A stretch of DNA of 64,000 nucleotides from Cristatella mucedo (taxonomy: Eukaryota; Bryozoa; Phylactolaemata; Cristatellidae). Both the position numbers and the translations under genes were made by a program. Positions 30,830 through 43,100 of this stretch are shown here, one piece after another (the stretch's first letter is position 1; each line of letters opens with the position of its first letter). The DNA lies in contig WPIO01000043.1 of assembly GCA_009760855.2 (NCBI GenBank), positions 3,370,501-3,434,500 of the forward strand, written 5' to 3'. The notes beneath the pieces were generated by a model, which was given only the letters and a program-made list of their open reading frames with translations, did no database searches and was not told the DNA's origin.

Positions 30830-33800
30830 AATAATGCGATATAAACCTCTGGTAATAAGCGACCTTATTTCTGAAAATGGTATCGACCTGCTCGCCCTAA
30901 TTGAAACTTAGCTTAAATCAAAAAACTGCCCGACAATTAAAGGCTCTACTCCATCTGGTTTCTCGTTCTTTCACACCCCTAGATCGATCAAAACTGGAGG
31001 TGGGGTTGCTATTATCTTTCGCTCGAAATTCAACTTCAAGCCATTTGCAGTACTCTCAAAGCAGTGTTTTGAATCGATTGTCTTGGTCTCATCCGAAAAG
31101 AAGCTACCGATAGAGGCAGTAGTATATCGCCCACCAGGTACCAAATCCTCCTTTATCTTAGATTTTACCGATCTCATGTCGATTCTGTGTGCAAGAAATC
31201 GGTCCTTCCTCGTTATGGGTGATTTCAACGTTCGCTTTGATAACTTATCTGACGCTTTCAGCACCAAATTTTGAGCATTGACTGACTCATTGTCTCTTGT
31301 GGCTCATGTGCATGGCGTTACTCAGATCAAGGGTCACACACTCGACCAGATTTTCTCGTACAATTGCACTTTGTCGTCACTAATTATTACCGAATCCTGA
31401 TGATCTGACCACATGCAGATCTCATTCAATCTACAGTGTGTGCCCACCTCCTCCTCTAAATTAATCTGTGAATCGCAAAACCTCAAGACCCTTGACAGCG
31501 ATGCTGTCCCTGCGAGAATATCTGCTTCACGTCTGCTGCTCAGTCCTCCCTCCGATCTGTCATCATTAGTAGATAGCTACAACACAACACTAGCTGACAC
31601 GCTCGACGACTTTGCACCTTTGACAAAGCGCACTGTGCGCCATACGGTTTACAAACGACATTAAACTAGCCAGGTCTACTAAGCGAAAGCTTGAAAAATC
31701 ACACAAAAGATCTGGACTGACTGTCCATTGACAGGCATATGAAGACTACTGTAGGTCGAACCAATCGATCCTAGCAAAGGCTAAGTCTAGCTTCTATAGA
31801 AACATTGTTGAATCACAGATGCACAATCCAAAAATGCTAATATCGGCGATCAACCATCTCCTCAACCGCTCTTACGTTAGCTCCTTACCTGATGATCCTT
31901 GAGATGATCTAGCCGATCGCTTCCCTCGATTCTTTGTGCAGAAGATAGACAACAAGATAAGGGAATCCATCCCTGCGATGACAATATCCCCAATAGAATG
32001 CTGTTCCCCGATTCCTGGCTGCACCTCAATGTCTACATTTAAGCAGCTCACTAGTGATCTAGTCCTGAAGTTCGGATCTCAATCAAAGAAGAAAATGAGT
32101 CCTCTGGACCCTATCCCCACTTTCCTGCTACGACGTTGCATTGATCTGCTGCTGCCGTGCATAACTAACATCATAATTATGTCATTAGCCTCAGGTCATG
32201 TCCCAGCACCTTTCAAAGAAGCTGTAGTCGGGCCACTTCTCAAGAAAGTGACACTAGACCAAGAGAACTTAAACACCTACCGCCCAGTCTCCCTTCTACC
32301 ATTCCTATCAAAGACACTAGAACGGATCGTGGCGGACCAGCTGAACTCATATTTCGAAACCTCACACCTTGATTGTAAGCTCCAGTCTGGCTTTAGAGCG
32401 AATAACTCCACAGAGTCAGCATTGCTTACGGTATACAACGACCTACTTAGGAATGCAGACATGGGTAGATTGTCTCTGCTTGATCTTTCGGCAGCTTTCG
32501 ATACCAACGATCGCAAAGCTCTTCTAGAGCGTCTCTCATCTCGCCTAGGCATCACTGGCACTGCTCTGCAGTGGTTCAGGTCCTATCTCAGTGGAAGACA
32601 CCAGAGTATTGACGTGAATGGACGAAGATCATCTGACGTACCTCAGAAATATGGCGTACCTAAGGGCTGCATGATAGGTCCGGTTCTTTCCACGGTTTAT
32701 ACTCTCCCTCTTGCTGATGTGATTGCCAAGCACAACCTATGCTTTCACTTTCATGCGGATGACACTCAGTCGTACCTCTGCTTTGATCCCTCCCAGCCAT
32801 CGAGCACCTCAAATTCTCTCAACTCACTTGCTGCATGTATTGATGACATCAACACATGGATGGAAGCAAATCTTCTAAAAATAAATGATGATAAAACTAA
32901 CTTACTAGCTAAGGGCAAACCCAGCGTGATTCAGAAATTGGAAAGGCTGACTTTCAAAATTGGCTCTGCCAGCATATTTCCTGTTAAATCAGCTCGAAAT
33001 CTAGCTGTCATATTCAAACGCTACCTCTCGTTAGACGACCATTTCAGCTCCACAGTCAAATCTGCCTATTTTCAGATTCATAACATTGCTAAAATTCGGG
33101 CTTGTTTAGATAAGAATACCACGTTAAAGTTGGTCAATGCATTCGCGACATCCCGTCTCGACTTCTGCAACTCACTGCTTACTGGTCTACCAGCATGTGC
33201 GATCAGGCGATTGCAGCTGGTGTAAAACTCTGCAGCTAGGCTTGCTAGCCGTGTGCGTTGCAGGTGCCACATTATACCACTTCTCGCTGACCTGCACTGG
33301 CTACCAGTCAAGCAACAGATTGACTTCAAGGTTTTGTCGCTCACTTTTAGGTCCCTTCATTCTATGGCTCCAGCCTATCTCTCCGTCATACTCCCCCATC
33401 AGGCCAAGCACCGTACCACCCGCTTTAGGAATCCAACAGTCTAGAAATACCTCGCACTAACCTTGAATCCGTTGGAGACCGTGCATTTAGTTCGTATGTT
33501 CCCAAAGCCTGGAACTCCCTCCCGACCTGCGTCAGAACATTCCCTGACCTGACCACATTTAAAAGGAACTTAAAAACGCACCTATTTAGGACAGCATTTA
33601 GTGGGTCCTTGCGATTCGTCCTTTATGTGCTTATGTGTGCTGATACTGTGCATGCTGCCACTAACCACATTTGCATGCTGACCCTGTGCGTGTCACCCCT
33701 AACCACGTTATTCATTTTGTTTGTTTACCAAGCATGATATTACTCACCATTCAATTGCATTTTTCTTTGCAGCAAATGTACAGCGGCTAGAGAGAGAGAG

Positions 33801-33846
33801 ATTGAGTTCTCTGAGGGCGCTTTATCAAGTGCATTATTATTATTAA
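30830..33846 (+). pseudogene. LINE-A (L2-like non-LTR retrotransposon), longest copy, 5'-truncated
   Basis: About 3 kb. It enters within the APE endonuclease (ISENGIDLLALIET, then a stop at the usual Trp; GGGVAI; YRPPG; MGDFNV; HTLDQIF; SDHMQISF), passes a stop-ridden linker, then RT: MSPLDPIPTFLLRR, YRPVSLLPFLSKTLERIV, LQSGFRANNSTESALLTVYN, LLDLSAAFDTNDR, YGVPKGCMIGPVLST, HFHADDTQSYL, ILHADVI-type tail missing. The RT frame is open 31936-33225 (429 codons). Stops at 33223 and 33442 and a frameshift near 33430 break the C-terminus (HWLPVKQQIDFKVL..., [21 protein letters not shown]). Active site is HADD, where YADD is usual. Ends with the hairpin and ATT tail. Inactive. Confidence 0.88.
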
Positions 33847-34039
33847 TAGCCAGTTGCAGAAGACTGGAGGGCGCACAGCAGCGATGTAAATACGATTTCA
33901 AAAAAGTGAGCTCCTTTGGATTTTTTATTTCGCTCAAATTTACTCTGATTTTGGCAATGTGTTTCGCTTGAAAGTAAAGCAACTTGACCGTTAGGAAAAT
34001 GCGCACTCACATCTGTTTGTTGTTGAATGGTATCTGCTT

Positions 34040-34495
34040 ACTTTTAGGTACCTTTATTGTTTGGCTCCAGCCTATCTCTCAGATCTTATCCCCCACCCGG
34101 CCAAGCATCGTACCACCCGCTTTTTGGAATCCAGCAGTCTACCAATACCTCGTACAAACCTCAAATCCTTTGGACACCGTGCATTTAGTTCGAATGCTCC
34201 TAAAGCCTGGAACTCCCTCCCGACTTGCGTCAGAACATCCCCTGACCTGTTCACATTTAAAAAGATCTTAAAAACACACCTATTTAGGACAGGGTTTAGT
34301 GTGTCCCTGTGATTCGTCCTTCATGTACTTATGTGTGCTGACCCTGTGCATGTCACCACTAAACATGTTATTCATGTTGTTTATCAAGCATGATATTACT
34401 CACAATTCAATTGCATTTCCTGTTGCAGCAAATGTAAAGTGCCTAGAGAGTGATTGAGTTTTCTGAGGGTGCACTATCACGTGCGTTAATATGAT
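34040..34495 (+). mobile_element. LINE-A 3' end fragment
   Basis: Encodes [40 protein letters not shown] and [18 protein letters not shown]-stop, one of the best-kept ORF2 C-termini here. Then the 3' region and an eroded hairpin (GTGCCTAGAGAGTGATTGAG). Confidence 0.85.
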
Positions 34496-34809
34496 TATCT
34501 AGAGATTCAAGCGTGACGTCACTGAATGAGGCTAGAAGAAACTGCAGATCAAGTCTTCCAACGAATACTTTCGGGTAAGACTAGAGTCATAGGTTACTGA
34601 TAGCCTGTTTTTGCAATCGATTAGAAGCAGGCGTTAGTGGCGACCCATGTGCGAATGTCGTCATCGCAGGTGGTGTGAGAATTAGGAGAGTCACATACAG
34701 AGCAAGCCTGAGGCGGGTCCAAGGCTAACGAAAGCTAATTGTCAGGGCTTGAAAGTGAGAGACGAAATTGTGTTTGGTGATGCTATTGGCTGGACTGAGG
34801 TTGTAGATT
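34496..34809. other. unassigned intergenic sequence
   Basis: Nothing recognised between the LINE-A fragment and the right inverted-repeat arm. Confidence 0.4.
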
Positions 34810-35162
34810 ATCGTTTCGAGCTAGCTTAGGTAGCACCGATGCGTGTCCTGTGTATACTACCGATGTAGGCTTCGCGCGTTAGCCACGTTTCTAAGCAGAC
34901 GAAAAGTTACAAAAAGGAGCCGCCTATCACCGAACGATCAACCGAACCACTGTTACTAACGAAGGTTAATTTCACTATCCGCCCCCTGCGTTCTGCTGTA
35001 TGAGCTGCTGCTGGCGTATCTAACCTTGTTGTGCCGGTGCCAATAATAATGTCTGTGACTGGGTTAAGCTTTTGATTCAGCAATGCCACATTTTATTTCA
35101 ATGAACGTCTAGTTGTTGGCAGCTAGATACTCGAATATGCTCCTGGCATTTTCCAGGTAAGA
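34810..35162 (-). repeat. inverted-repeat arm, right (unknown family)
   Basis: Partner of 29897-30240 in opposite orientation, about 4.6 kb apart, with LINE-A material between. See the left arm for shared words. Confidence 0.88.
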
Positions 35163-35242
35163 AATGGGCATAAGGCCGAATCCTGAGGTAGCCTACGTTC
35201 TTGGCTGCCTAGAACGCCGACGCCAATAGACAAATTTGGCAT

Positions 35243-35340
35243 ATGACGCTTTTGCGTGCTGACCCTGTGCATGGCGCCTCTAACCATGTTATGCTTGTTC
35301 CCATTGTGATGCCGCGAACATAATATTAAGCTCTGTTTAT
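35243..35340 (+). mobile_element. LINE-A 3' region fragment
   Basis: TTGCGTGCTGACCCTGTGCA, then CTCTAACCATGTTATGCTTG and AACATAATATTAAGCTC. The terminal hairpin is replaced by the adjoining GA tract. Confidence 0.7.
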
Positions 35341-35357
35341 AGAATATGGAAACTGCC

Positions 35358-35615
<258 letters not shown>

Positions 35616-35694
35616 ACAATCTCTGCACGGGCTATATAAGTTTATTATACCAAATATTATAATATTATATTACATGAAGAAAACATACAAGCTT

Positions 35695-35855
35695 ATCTGA
35701 TTTACCAGCCTCTTTTGTACAGTGGCAGAAAAGCCGTAATGACAGTTATGACAACTTGCAGTAGGAAATGATGTCATTAACTGCAGGACTCGAACCCATG
35801 ATCTGGGTCACAACGGACGAGCACCTTACCTCTCTCTACGTTCTCAGGTTTCTCA
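35695..35855 (-). mobile_element. SINE-2 copy
   Basis: Minus strand: B-box-like GGGTTCGAGTCC, the body words ATGACATCATTTCC and CTGTACAAAAGAGGCTGGTA. A-box end diverged. Confidence 0.7.
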
Positions 35856-35872
35856 TTGTGATTGTAGCTAAC

Positions 35873-35885
35873 CCACACACACACA

Positions 35886-35917
<32 letters not shown>

Positions 35918-35920
35918 CAC

Positions 35921-35961
<41 letters not shown>

Positions 35962-36060
35962 CATATATATACATAATGTATGTAGTATATATATATATAT
36001 ATATATATATTATATCTATATACATATATAGAGAGGGAGAAAAAGAGAGAGCGAAAAAAG
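35873..36060. repeat. (CACG)n / (TA)n / (GA) compound microsatellite
   Basis: CACA and CACG units to about 35918, then imperfect TA runs to about 36030 and a short GA-rich end. Confidence 0.95.
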
Positions 36061-36069
36061 AGAATGTGA

Positions 36070-36370
36070 AAAGCACTGTTGAGTCAGGAGGGAAGTCGAC
36101 AAAGTGAGTAGTATGGAAGTAGCTGCTCAGAGTGGCTGAAAAAGAAGAGCTACGGTGGGCAGTAAGAGAGTAGCTGCCATTGCGTAAGGATCATGAAAGT
36201 GAGCGCCACAGTCTATGACCTGCAAAGCAAAAGCTTCAGTTTCCAGCATTCTTTAAGACAAGGAGTGAAGCGGCTAATTTAGTATCCATCGAGAACCTGA
36301 GGGAGCGACGAGGGTGAAACTAATACAGCAGTTAAGCTAGGCATGAGCGTAGCCGTGAAACACTATTCGC
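36070..36370 (-). mobile_element. LINE-B fragment, degenerate
   Basis: Words TGAGTCAGGAGGGAAGTCGA, GTGAGTAGTATGGAAGTAGC and ACAGTCTATGACCTGCAAAG are the LINE-B C-terminal coding region in reverse. No intact frame. Confidence 0.75.
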
Positions 36371-36934
36371 GAGGAATGCACCTGAGCAATATATTTTACG
36401 TAAGAGATTGTTAAAGCTAACCATCACACGTGGCTGACAGTTAAAGGACGCAAAAGTACACTAGGTTCAAGTTACAGGGAACCAGAGATTTCGCTGGGAT
36501 AGAGTTTCAATGGCACTGGCTTTCATTCTGAAATCATTCGCGAACACTGACCGAGTGCATAGGTCCGCCGAGTAGAGCTGCTTATCGCCAAAGCCTTTCG
36601 TCAACCAGGATCTAGGTTATGCCAGCCAAGCGAGGACAGGCGTGAGAACACGTCGCACTGTCGGGTCAGCTGCAGCGTTTCGCAGGGGATCTCTAGCTCT
36701 TGTGCAACCTTACCACCGGCGCCCATTGATAAGATGGGGTTGCATTGTTCGCATATTCGCGAAGCCCGTGTCAAGGTTGCCATTCAAGAATCTTGCGTGG
36801 TACAAAAATATTGCTCCGATCAATTATTCATGAATACGGTGCTGGTTTCGCGCTCGTTCTCTCGTTCTCAAGTAGAATACTAGAAACGTTTACGGAAACA
36901 GTCGAGAGCAACCAAAACCACTCCCTTTCTCTGT
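36371..36934. other. unassigned intergenic sequence
   Basis: No gene or repeat family recognised. Confidence 0.4.
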
Positions 36935-37095
36935 CGTTCCCTTACCCTCTTTCTCTCTCTATATTACACACACACACGCACGCACATACACAAACACACA
37001 CACACACACACACACGCACGCACAGATACACACATACACACACTCTCTCTCTCCCTCTCTCTTTTTTTCTCCCCCTCTCTCTCTCACACACTCAC
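36935..37095. repeat. (CT)n/(CA)n compound microsatellite
   Basis: CTTTCTCTCT, then CA-rich with CACG interruptions (36965-37042), then CT-rich to 37084. Confidence 0.95.
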
Positions 37096-37254
37096 GTAAT
37101 GTAATTACAATTTCCATTTTCACGTGGCTACCAAAATTACCAAAATAAGCAGAAACATTTTTTTCACGCGCTTAACAAAACAGGCTGCTGCAACGGGTAA
37201 TGAATATGGCTGCAAGTCTTCATATTAAAACAATACAGAGTTTGTCATGTGTCT

Positions 37255-37790
37255 CCTTGGCTTAAGGATCTGCCATGGCTCCTGGCTACCAATGAATACA
37301 GAGTAAAGGTCTCACGCTGACTGATTTCACCCGCCATGACTTGGCTTCTTCCTACCTAGCTAAACTGCTGTATCAGTTTTAGCTTCCTCGTGCCCTCAGA
37401 ACATCGGTGGAAAATAAGTTAAGTATTCCATTCCTCTGCTAAAAGACCTTTTCGAAAAAGCTTTTGCTCTGTAACTTGTAGGCAATAGAGCGCACTCTCA
37501 AAACACTTTCGCAACGAAATACTCTTCAGCTGCCCGCTATAACACATATTTTTTAGCTATTTTAAAATATAACGTCCGTGCCACTCCCGTGACTGTCCTC
37601 GTGACTCAGCTTTGTTCACTTTCTTTTTGGTTCGGGAAATGAAGTCTGTTGGCTACCGCATGCGTACCAAAAGCTGGTTAGGATTAGCGTGTGCAGTTGA
37701 AAACCCCCCCACCGTAAACACCCTCAAGTCTTTGTGGCTTTGTGAAGTCACGGACGAAGTTAAAATGAACAGTATTACACATCCATAGCG
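37255..37790 (+). mobile_element. LINE-B 3' fragment, degenerate
   Basis: Follows LINE-B from the WLLATNEYRVKVSR position through TCCTACCTAGCTAAACTGCT, and AATGAAGTCTGTTGGCTACC to TGAAGTCACGGACGAAGTTA. Contains an insertion-like region at about 37450-37600. Confidence 0.7.
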
Positions 37791-39888
37791 CAGCGAGGTC
37801 AATGCGACAGCAATAGAGGGCTGCAGCAGGTGTACGACAGTGGCGGCCTTGACCGGCGGCAACTCAGGCCAATCAGCTCCACTGGCGGAGCACCAACTCC
37901 AGATGCAAGACTCGTATCGTGCTTGTATCGTGCCTTTTTGGGTTCTTTCTCTGCCTTGGCCACAGATTGTCGCGAATAAGTCGTCGGTTCGCAGCCCTTA
38001 TAGTTCAGAAGCCACGAAAGATAAAGATGGCTACCAGTCAAAATTGGGCGCGGTTAGGTGTGCCGCCACAACATCGCAACTACCGCACATGCACGTGTAT
38101 TCTTGGTATCGACGCTGCCGGTTCGACGCAGCTCGACCGTCGGCGGATGCGCGCGGCTGTCCCGCTCATCACCGCATCGCGCGCATCGTCGCGTGGCAGC
38201 TACGTCAGCATTGAGCCGCATTGAGCGTACGGAGGAGACAGCGGTGGGCTGCGTCGGAGCCTCCGAGTCTCTGAGCTGCGCTCAGCTCGTCGTCGCCGAA
38301 GTCGCTCGGCACGGTACCAAAAGATGTATTCGTTAGGATCACGTGACATAAGCTTCCCGCGTTCTGGCGGCTCTCAGGTTGTCGCTTTCGCTCGCTAAAG
38401 GCGCTCGCGTCATCATTTTATACTATCAAGTAATAGTTACTTTTATTCTGGAAAGATACTTTATCAATTCACTATAATGACGTGGGAACCTCACAGCCGA
38501 CGCTCACCCAACCCTTTTTACTTTGCGGCCGCTGCACGCCTCAAAGCCGCGTATCAGCACGCTTCCTTAGCAGCAAATTTACAGTTCTTCAAAAGAGGTT
38601 TATTCCACAGAGGGTGCTATATACATGCTCTTTAAAAAATAGTCTCGTTTACTAGCATGCTGAATATTATCACACCAGTGTAATCAGAATTTGGACGCGT
38701 ACTGGGAGCCCTTGACGAAGGTGCAGTAGACGCAGTATAATGTACACAAGCCCCACATTTGAACAGTCCCTTGTGTGGCGAGAATGCGCAGGTGTAACCG
38801 CGCAATCAAGAGATCTGCAAATCTTGTTTGCTTGCATAGCCGTTGTCCTGGGTAGTGTAAGTACCATTCTTACGTTGCGTCGGTTAGGCCGTACGCACTA
38901 GGCGCGGAGGTAGTTTCCAGCGGCGCTGCTAAGTTTGTCTAGCGATAGCGTTTTCTATCGGCTGCAGCTCCGGAGATCTGCCTCGCGGGCAGAGAACGGC
39001 TCGCTATTTCTGGACCGCATGTTATGCCTTTCCCAGAAAGTGCGTCTCCCTTAGCGCCGGAAGGAGCAGCAGCGAGTCACCACTTAAGCGACGCTCATGC
39101 GTGTGCCTATGAAACCAGCTGCTGGTTCTTTCTCGTCGCTGTGATATGCACCGTATCTGCCAACGCCCTGACTAGGCAGCAGCGTCGGTCACTGAGTAGC
39201 TTAATTGAACAGAAAACCCGCGTTACTCGTGCTGTTAATTATCGCCCTTTCCTAATCACTATCGACTGAAACGCATCTTCTAAATTCGTACAGATAGACG
39301 GCGTTAGCTAGTTGCCTTTTTTTGAATTAAACACTCGCGCTGCTGGCTGTCCAAGACGCAACAATCTACTGACACTAATAGTGTCGAAAATAAAAAAACA
39401 TATCCGCTAGGAAACACTAAAGCCAGACGATATTATAAGGCTAACAAACATTCTTCAAGCTATTCTCGGCTTTGTTGTAATAGCTTTGCGAGAATTTAGC
39501 TACGGACACGCTCACGCATGCAAACACGTGCTCAGATAGCCAAACACACAGCCACGCACACAAATGCGCAGACACACCTGTCTGCATTCATGGCCTGCGC
39601 TCACAGCACCGATTGTGGATAGACTTACTGGGCTGCATAAGCTGTCTTCACCTGTGTGCAGAATGCAGTGCGGTCTGAGGCTTACGTGTCATCTTCTAAA
39701 AATCGGCTTAAATTGTTGACTACGAAAAGTTCAAAGTAGTACAGTGCCGGCTGGGTCGTAACGGCCTTCATGTTAAATTTTGAGTAAAGTGAATGGTGAA
39801 TATGCGTGCGAAAGTGCACGTGCACCGCTCGGTACTGATATCGTACCTCCTCAAAACAAGATGTCCGCCGACGCGATCCACCTACCTC
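37791..39888. other. intergenic region upstream of lipase gene 2
   Basis: GC- and CpG-richer at about 37800-38400 and 38880-39130. A decayed LINE-A 3' end (+) is visible at about 38568-38630 (CAGCAAATTTACAG...GAGGGTGCTATATACA). Overlapping ORFs of 60-124 codons (37840-38341) show no recognisable family and no conserved splice context. A CA-rich patch lies at 39520-39560. Confidence 0.4.
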
Positions 39889-39988
39889 CATAAAAGCCAG
39901 TCATTACTGAAAACGCGTTGCCGGGCGTTCAACCGTCTCGCTGCGACGAGCACATCGAAGCGTGTCGTCCCGTCGGCGAGCGGTTGCC
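39889..39988 (+). promoter_or_regulatory. presumed core promoter and 5'UTR of lipase gene 2
   Basis: TATA-like CATAAAAGCC at 39889-39898, about 100 bases before the ATG, implying transcription start near 39920 and a short 5'UTR. Gene 1 has its own TATA-like box farther from its ATG. Inference from position only. Confidence 0.4.
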
Positions 39989-40115
39989 ATGCGACTGTTG
40001 CTCGCCCTTTTGGCCGCCGCGGAGCTGCTCGCCACCGCCAGTGCTAGCAGCATGCGCCGGCGTTCCGGCGTCCGCATTGAGGACGAGATCAGACGCCTTC
40101 AGAGTCCGCGGCAAA
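39989..40115 (+). CDS. lipase gene 2 exon 1: signal peptide
   Basis: 42 residues: a hydrophobic leader [20 protein letters not shown], then a basic stretch SMRRRSGVR and [12 protein letters not shown]. In-frame upstream codons exist (back to a GTG at 39962) but the ATG at 39989 starts the leader and matches gene 1. Donor CAAA|GTGAGT, phase 1. Confidence 0.9.
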
Positions 40116-43100
40116 GTGAGTACTGTCCCTCCGCAGTATCACATTTTCACATCTTTGGATACATAAACAGTGCAAAATTGCCACGCAGCGCGGGCGTTCC
40201 GAATTCGCTTCTACTTTCTAGGTGCATTTTTGACAGCTCAACAAGGCTTCGCACTTCTTGGGATAGTTCTTTGGGGTGGCAGTATTTGATAGAGGCTACC
40301 TCCGTGTTATCAGCACGCAGTAATTCTGTTCTTCGAACAATCAGCTCAAACCGTAGCCCAGTATAATCACGTATATCCGCAAACGTAGGATTAAATGAGC
40401 ACTCCAAAAGCTTCCGACTCTCTACATTCAAGCCTTCTAGATCTGACAGAGGTCACGAGACTGAAGGTCACGAGGTCCACTTTCACATATAGGTAGAACT
40501 GCATTGAATTTTTATCATTCGTAAGAGAAGCATCTGAGATAGATACGGCTGAACTTAGTTGCCTCACCAATGGAAAGGCAACACGTTGTGGAAGCTAAAA
40601 TCGCTGACGATATAAATAATCATGATAAAGTAACGAAGTAGTTTACATTTTTTCCTAAAATAACCATATATCACTATTTAGGAGCTTTCAAACTCACTGC
40701 AAGAGAATGTATAGTTATTCTAGAGCTATACAAGCAAATAATTTTGAAGCTTTGGCAAAATCTCTGGGAAAAATAGTGGGCTGCACAGAAAATTTATAAG
40801 TGGTTTCTCAAAATGGCTGGCAAAATGCTAACACTCTAGTACAGTTCATCGCCTGCGTAATCTTGCGGAGCAGCTAGACGTGGTCTCACCGGGATTTCCG
40901 GAACCTTCGCATCGACTGCTTAGTCTTCGCTCGCTCTAGTTTCTTGTAGTGGCACGAGCATGCATCGATAGCCGCCTGTCGGTGGCTCATTATGGAATTT
41001 ATGTCAGGCATTTTCAGCAGCGGCTGCCAAATATACACCAAAATCGGCTCTAGTTCATGTAAATTATGCACGCGCACTTTTCGCTCTGTTGCCCAGTGAC
41101 TCGTTGTCGAAAACATTTTAGAGCGGCTGCTTTTGACGTCGCCGAACGAAAAGTGCATGCCGGCCCTCGGATGTTTCCGCATCGACGGCGTGTGGGCTGA
41201 AAGGGGTGTGAACGTGCTTCCTGCTGACCGAGCGACAGTAAACACCGAGTTCCTACTCTTTACGAGAAAAAATCCAACTTCTGCTCAAAAAATCTCCGCG
41301 GAGAACGTAAATTCAATAAAGCAATCTAATTTCGACGGCAAGAAACCAACCAAGATCATTACGCACGGATTTCTAGAGAGCACCAACGTGGAGTGGTTCT
41401 CTGTAAGTTGAAGCATGATCGAGAGCTCGGGCTGCCACGTGACTGCCGTGTAGAGGGCGGCCGTGTTAATCCAGATCAATCTTTGCCAGCGGCATTTGCA
41501 TTCGTCAGATTTTGACTTTCGTCTCTCGTCCGTAGCATCAGAGTAACGTTCTGGAGCTCCACGACCCGGGTCGTGGGTTCAAGGCATGCAACAGCAGTCC
41601 TTTGTTGCCCACTGCCAAGTAAAGGTCAGCTGATCTAACAGCCTCATTTTAGTAGCAACAGATGAGCCTTGGCGGCCATCATCCTCCTGGTACTAGGAAA
41701 TAATAATAATAATATAATAATGCATTTGCATAGAGCGCTCAGAGAAGTTAATCTCTTTTAGGCTCTTTAAATATTTTGCAAAATAAGTATACTCGACTTA
41801 GTCAGTAGTATGCTCATAGTGAACAAGCATCACATGGTTAGAGGCGAAATACACAGTTACAGCAGGCAAATGTGGTTAGTGGCAGCCTGCACAGTGCCAG
41901 CACTCATAAGTACACAACGTAGAAATCACAGAACCCATAAAAAGCTGTGATAAATCGGTGCATTTGTGCTTCTTTTTAAATATCGTCAATTCAGGGGATG
42001 TCGTGACGTCAGTCGGGAGGGATTCCATGCTTTCAGAGCATACAAACTAAAGGCACTATTTACTAAGGATTCGAGGTTCGTAGGAATTGTACCTACACGA
42101 TTCGATTCAGAAAAACAGGTAGTATGATGCTTGGCATGGTGGGGAAGTAGATCTGATAGGTAGGCTATATCCAAAGAATGAGCGGACCTAAAGAATTAAG
42201 TGGCAGAAAATTGAAGTCGATAATCTGTAGAACTGCTTACAGCCGGACTTGAACCCACTGACTGGAAGCAGGACGATGGCCGCCGATGCTCTTCCGCCGC
42301 TATTAAAATGAAGATGCTCGATCAATATAACATTTACTTTCACAAACGTCTACTGATTGCGATACCTCAGATATCTGTAAGCTAGTTTTCTCTTTATTCG
42401 AGTCACATTATTATGCGCTATTAGAATCGAGCGACATTCAGATCCGACAGATTAGCTGAGCCACTGCATCAGTTCTCGCAGAGAGAATCGTCAACTCGTT
42501 CTAGTGCTTGCCTGGCTGCTCTTCCGTGCCACTCTCCAGTATACGCCTAGAAAAAGAAGCGGGTGCGCTAACTAGTGGACTCTTGGGCAGCCCAAGCACA
42601 GTGATATATATAATAAACAATATTGAAGGGGACAATAGGCAGACAACAGGCACAAGCATTAATGAAGCCCATAATTTCCTCGTGCTCCTCCATATGCCCA
42701 AGCGTATCACGTGCAGCAGCAAAACTGTTTAGCTGCCGTAACCATGGGCGTACACGTTTCAGAGGTTCAACGCCGAGTTCCTAAAGCAGGGAGACTACAA
42801 CATCGTAAATGTAAACTGGGGCGGACTCGGTTCTTCGAAGACGCTCTACACACAGGCCACTGCGAACACGCGCGTCGTCGGCGCGGAGATTGCCCTTCTG
42901 ATCAATGCACTAATTTCGAACGCGGGAACGAAGCCGGCAGACTTCCACATTCTCGGACACAGCCTGGGAGCTCATACGGCTGGCTACGCCGGCCAGAGGG
43001 TCAAGGGCATTGCGAGGATAACAGGTACGTCACTATGTGTGCCTGTTGGTAGCCAGATTTTGTATCGTCATCGTCAGTTTACCTTCCAGTCTCTTTTAAG

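Noticed and set aside
30830-33846. An active, full-length retrotransposon
   Set aside because: 5' end missing, a stop in the endonuclease, stops at 33223 and 33442 and a frameshift near 33430.
37840-38336. Overlapping + strand ORFs of 92-124 codons as exons upstream of lipase gene 2
   Set aside because: GC-rich open frames in all three phases; no motif, no conserved borders and no counterpart upstream of gene 1.
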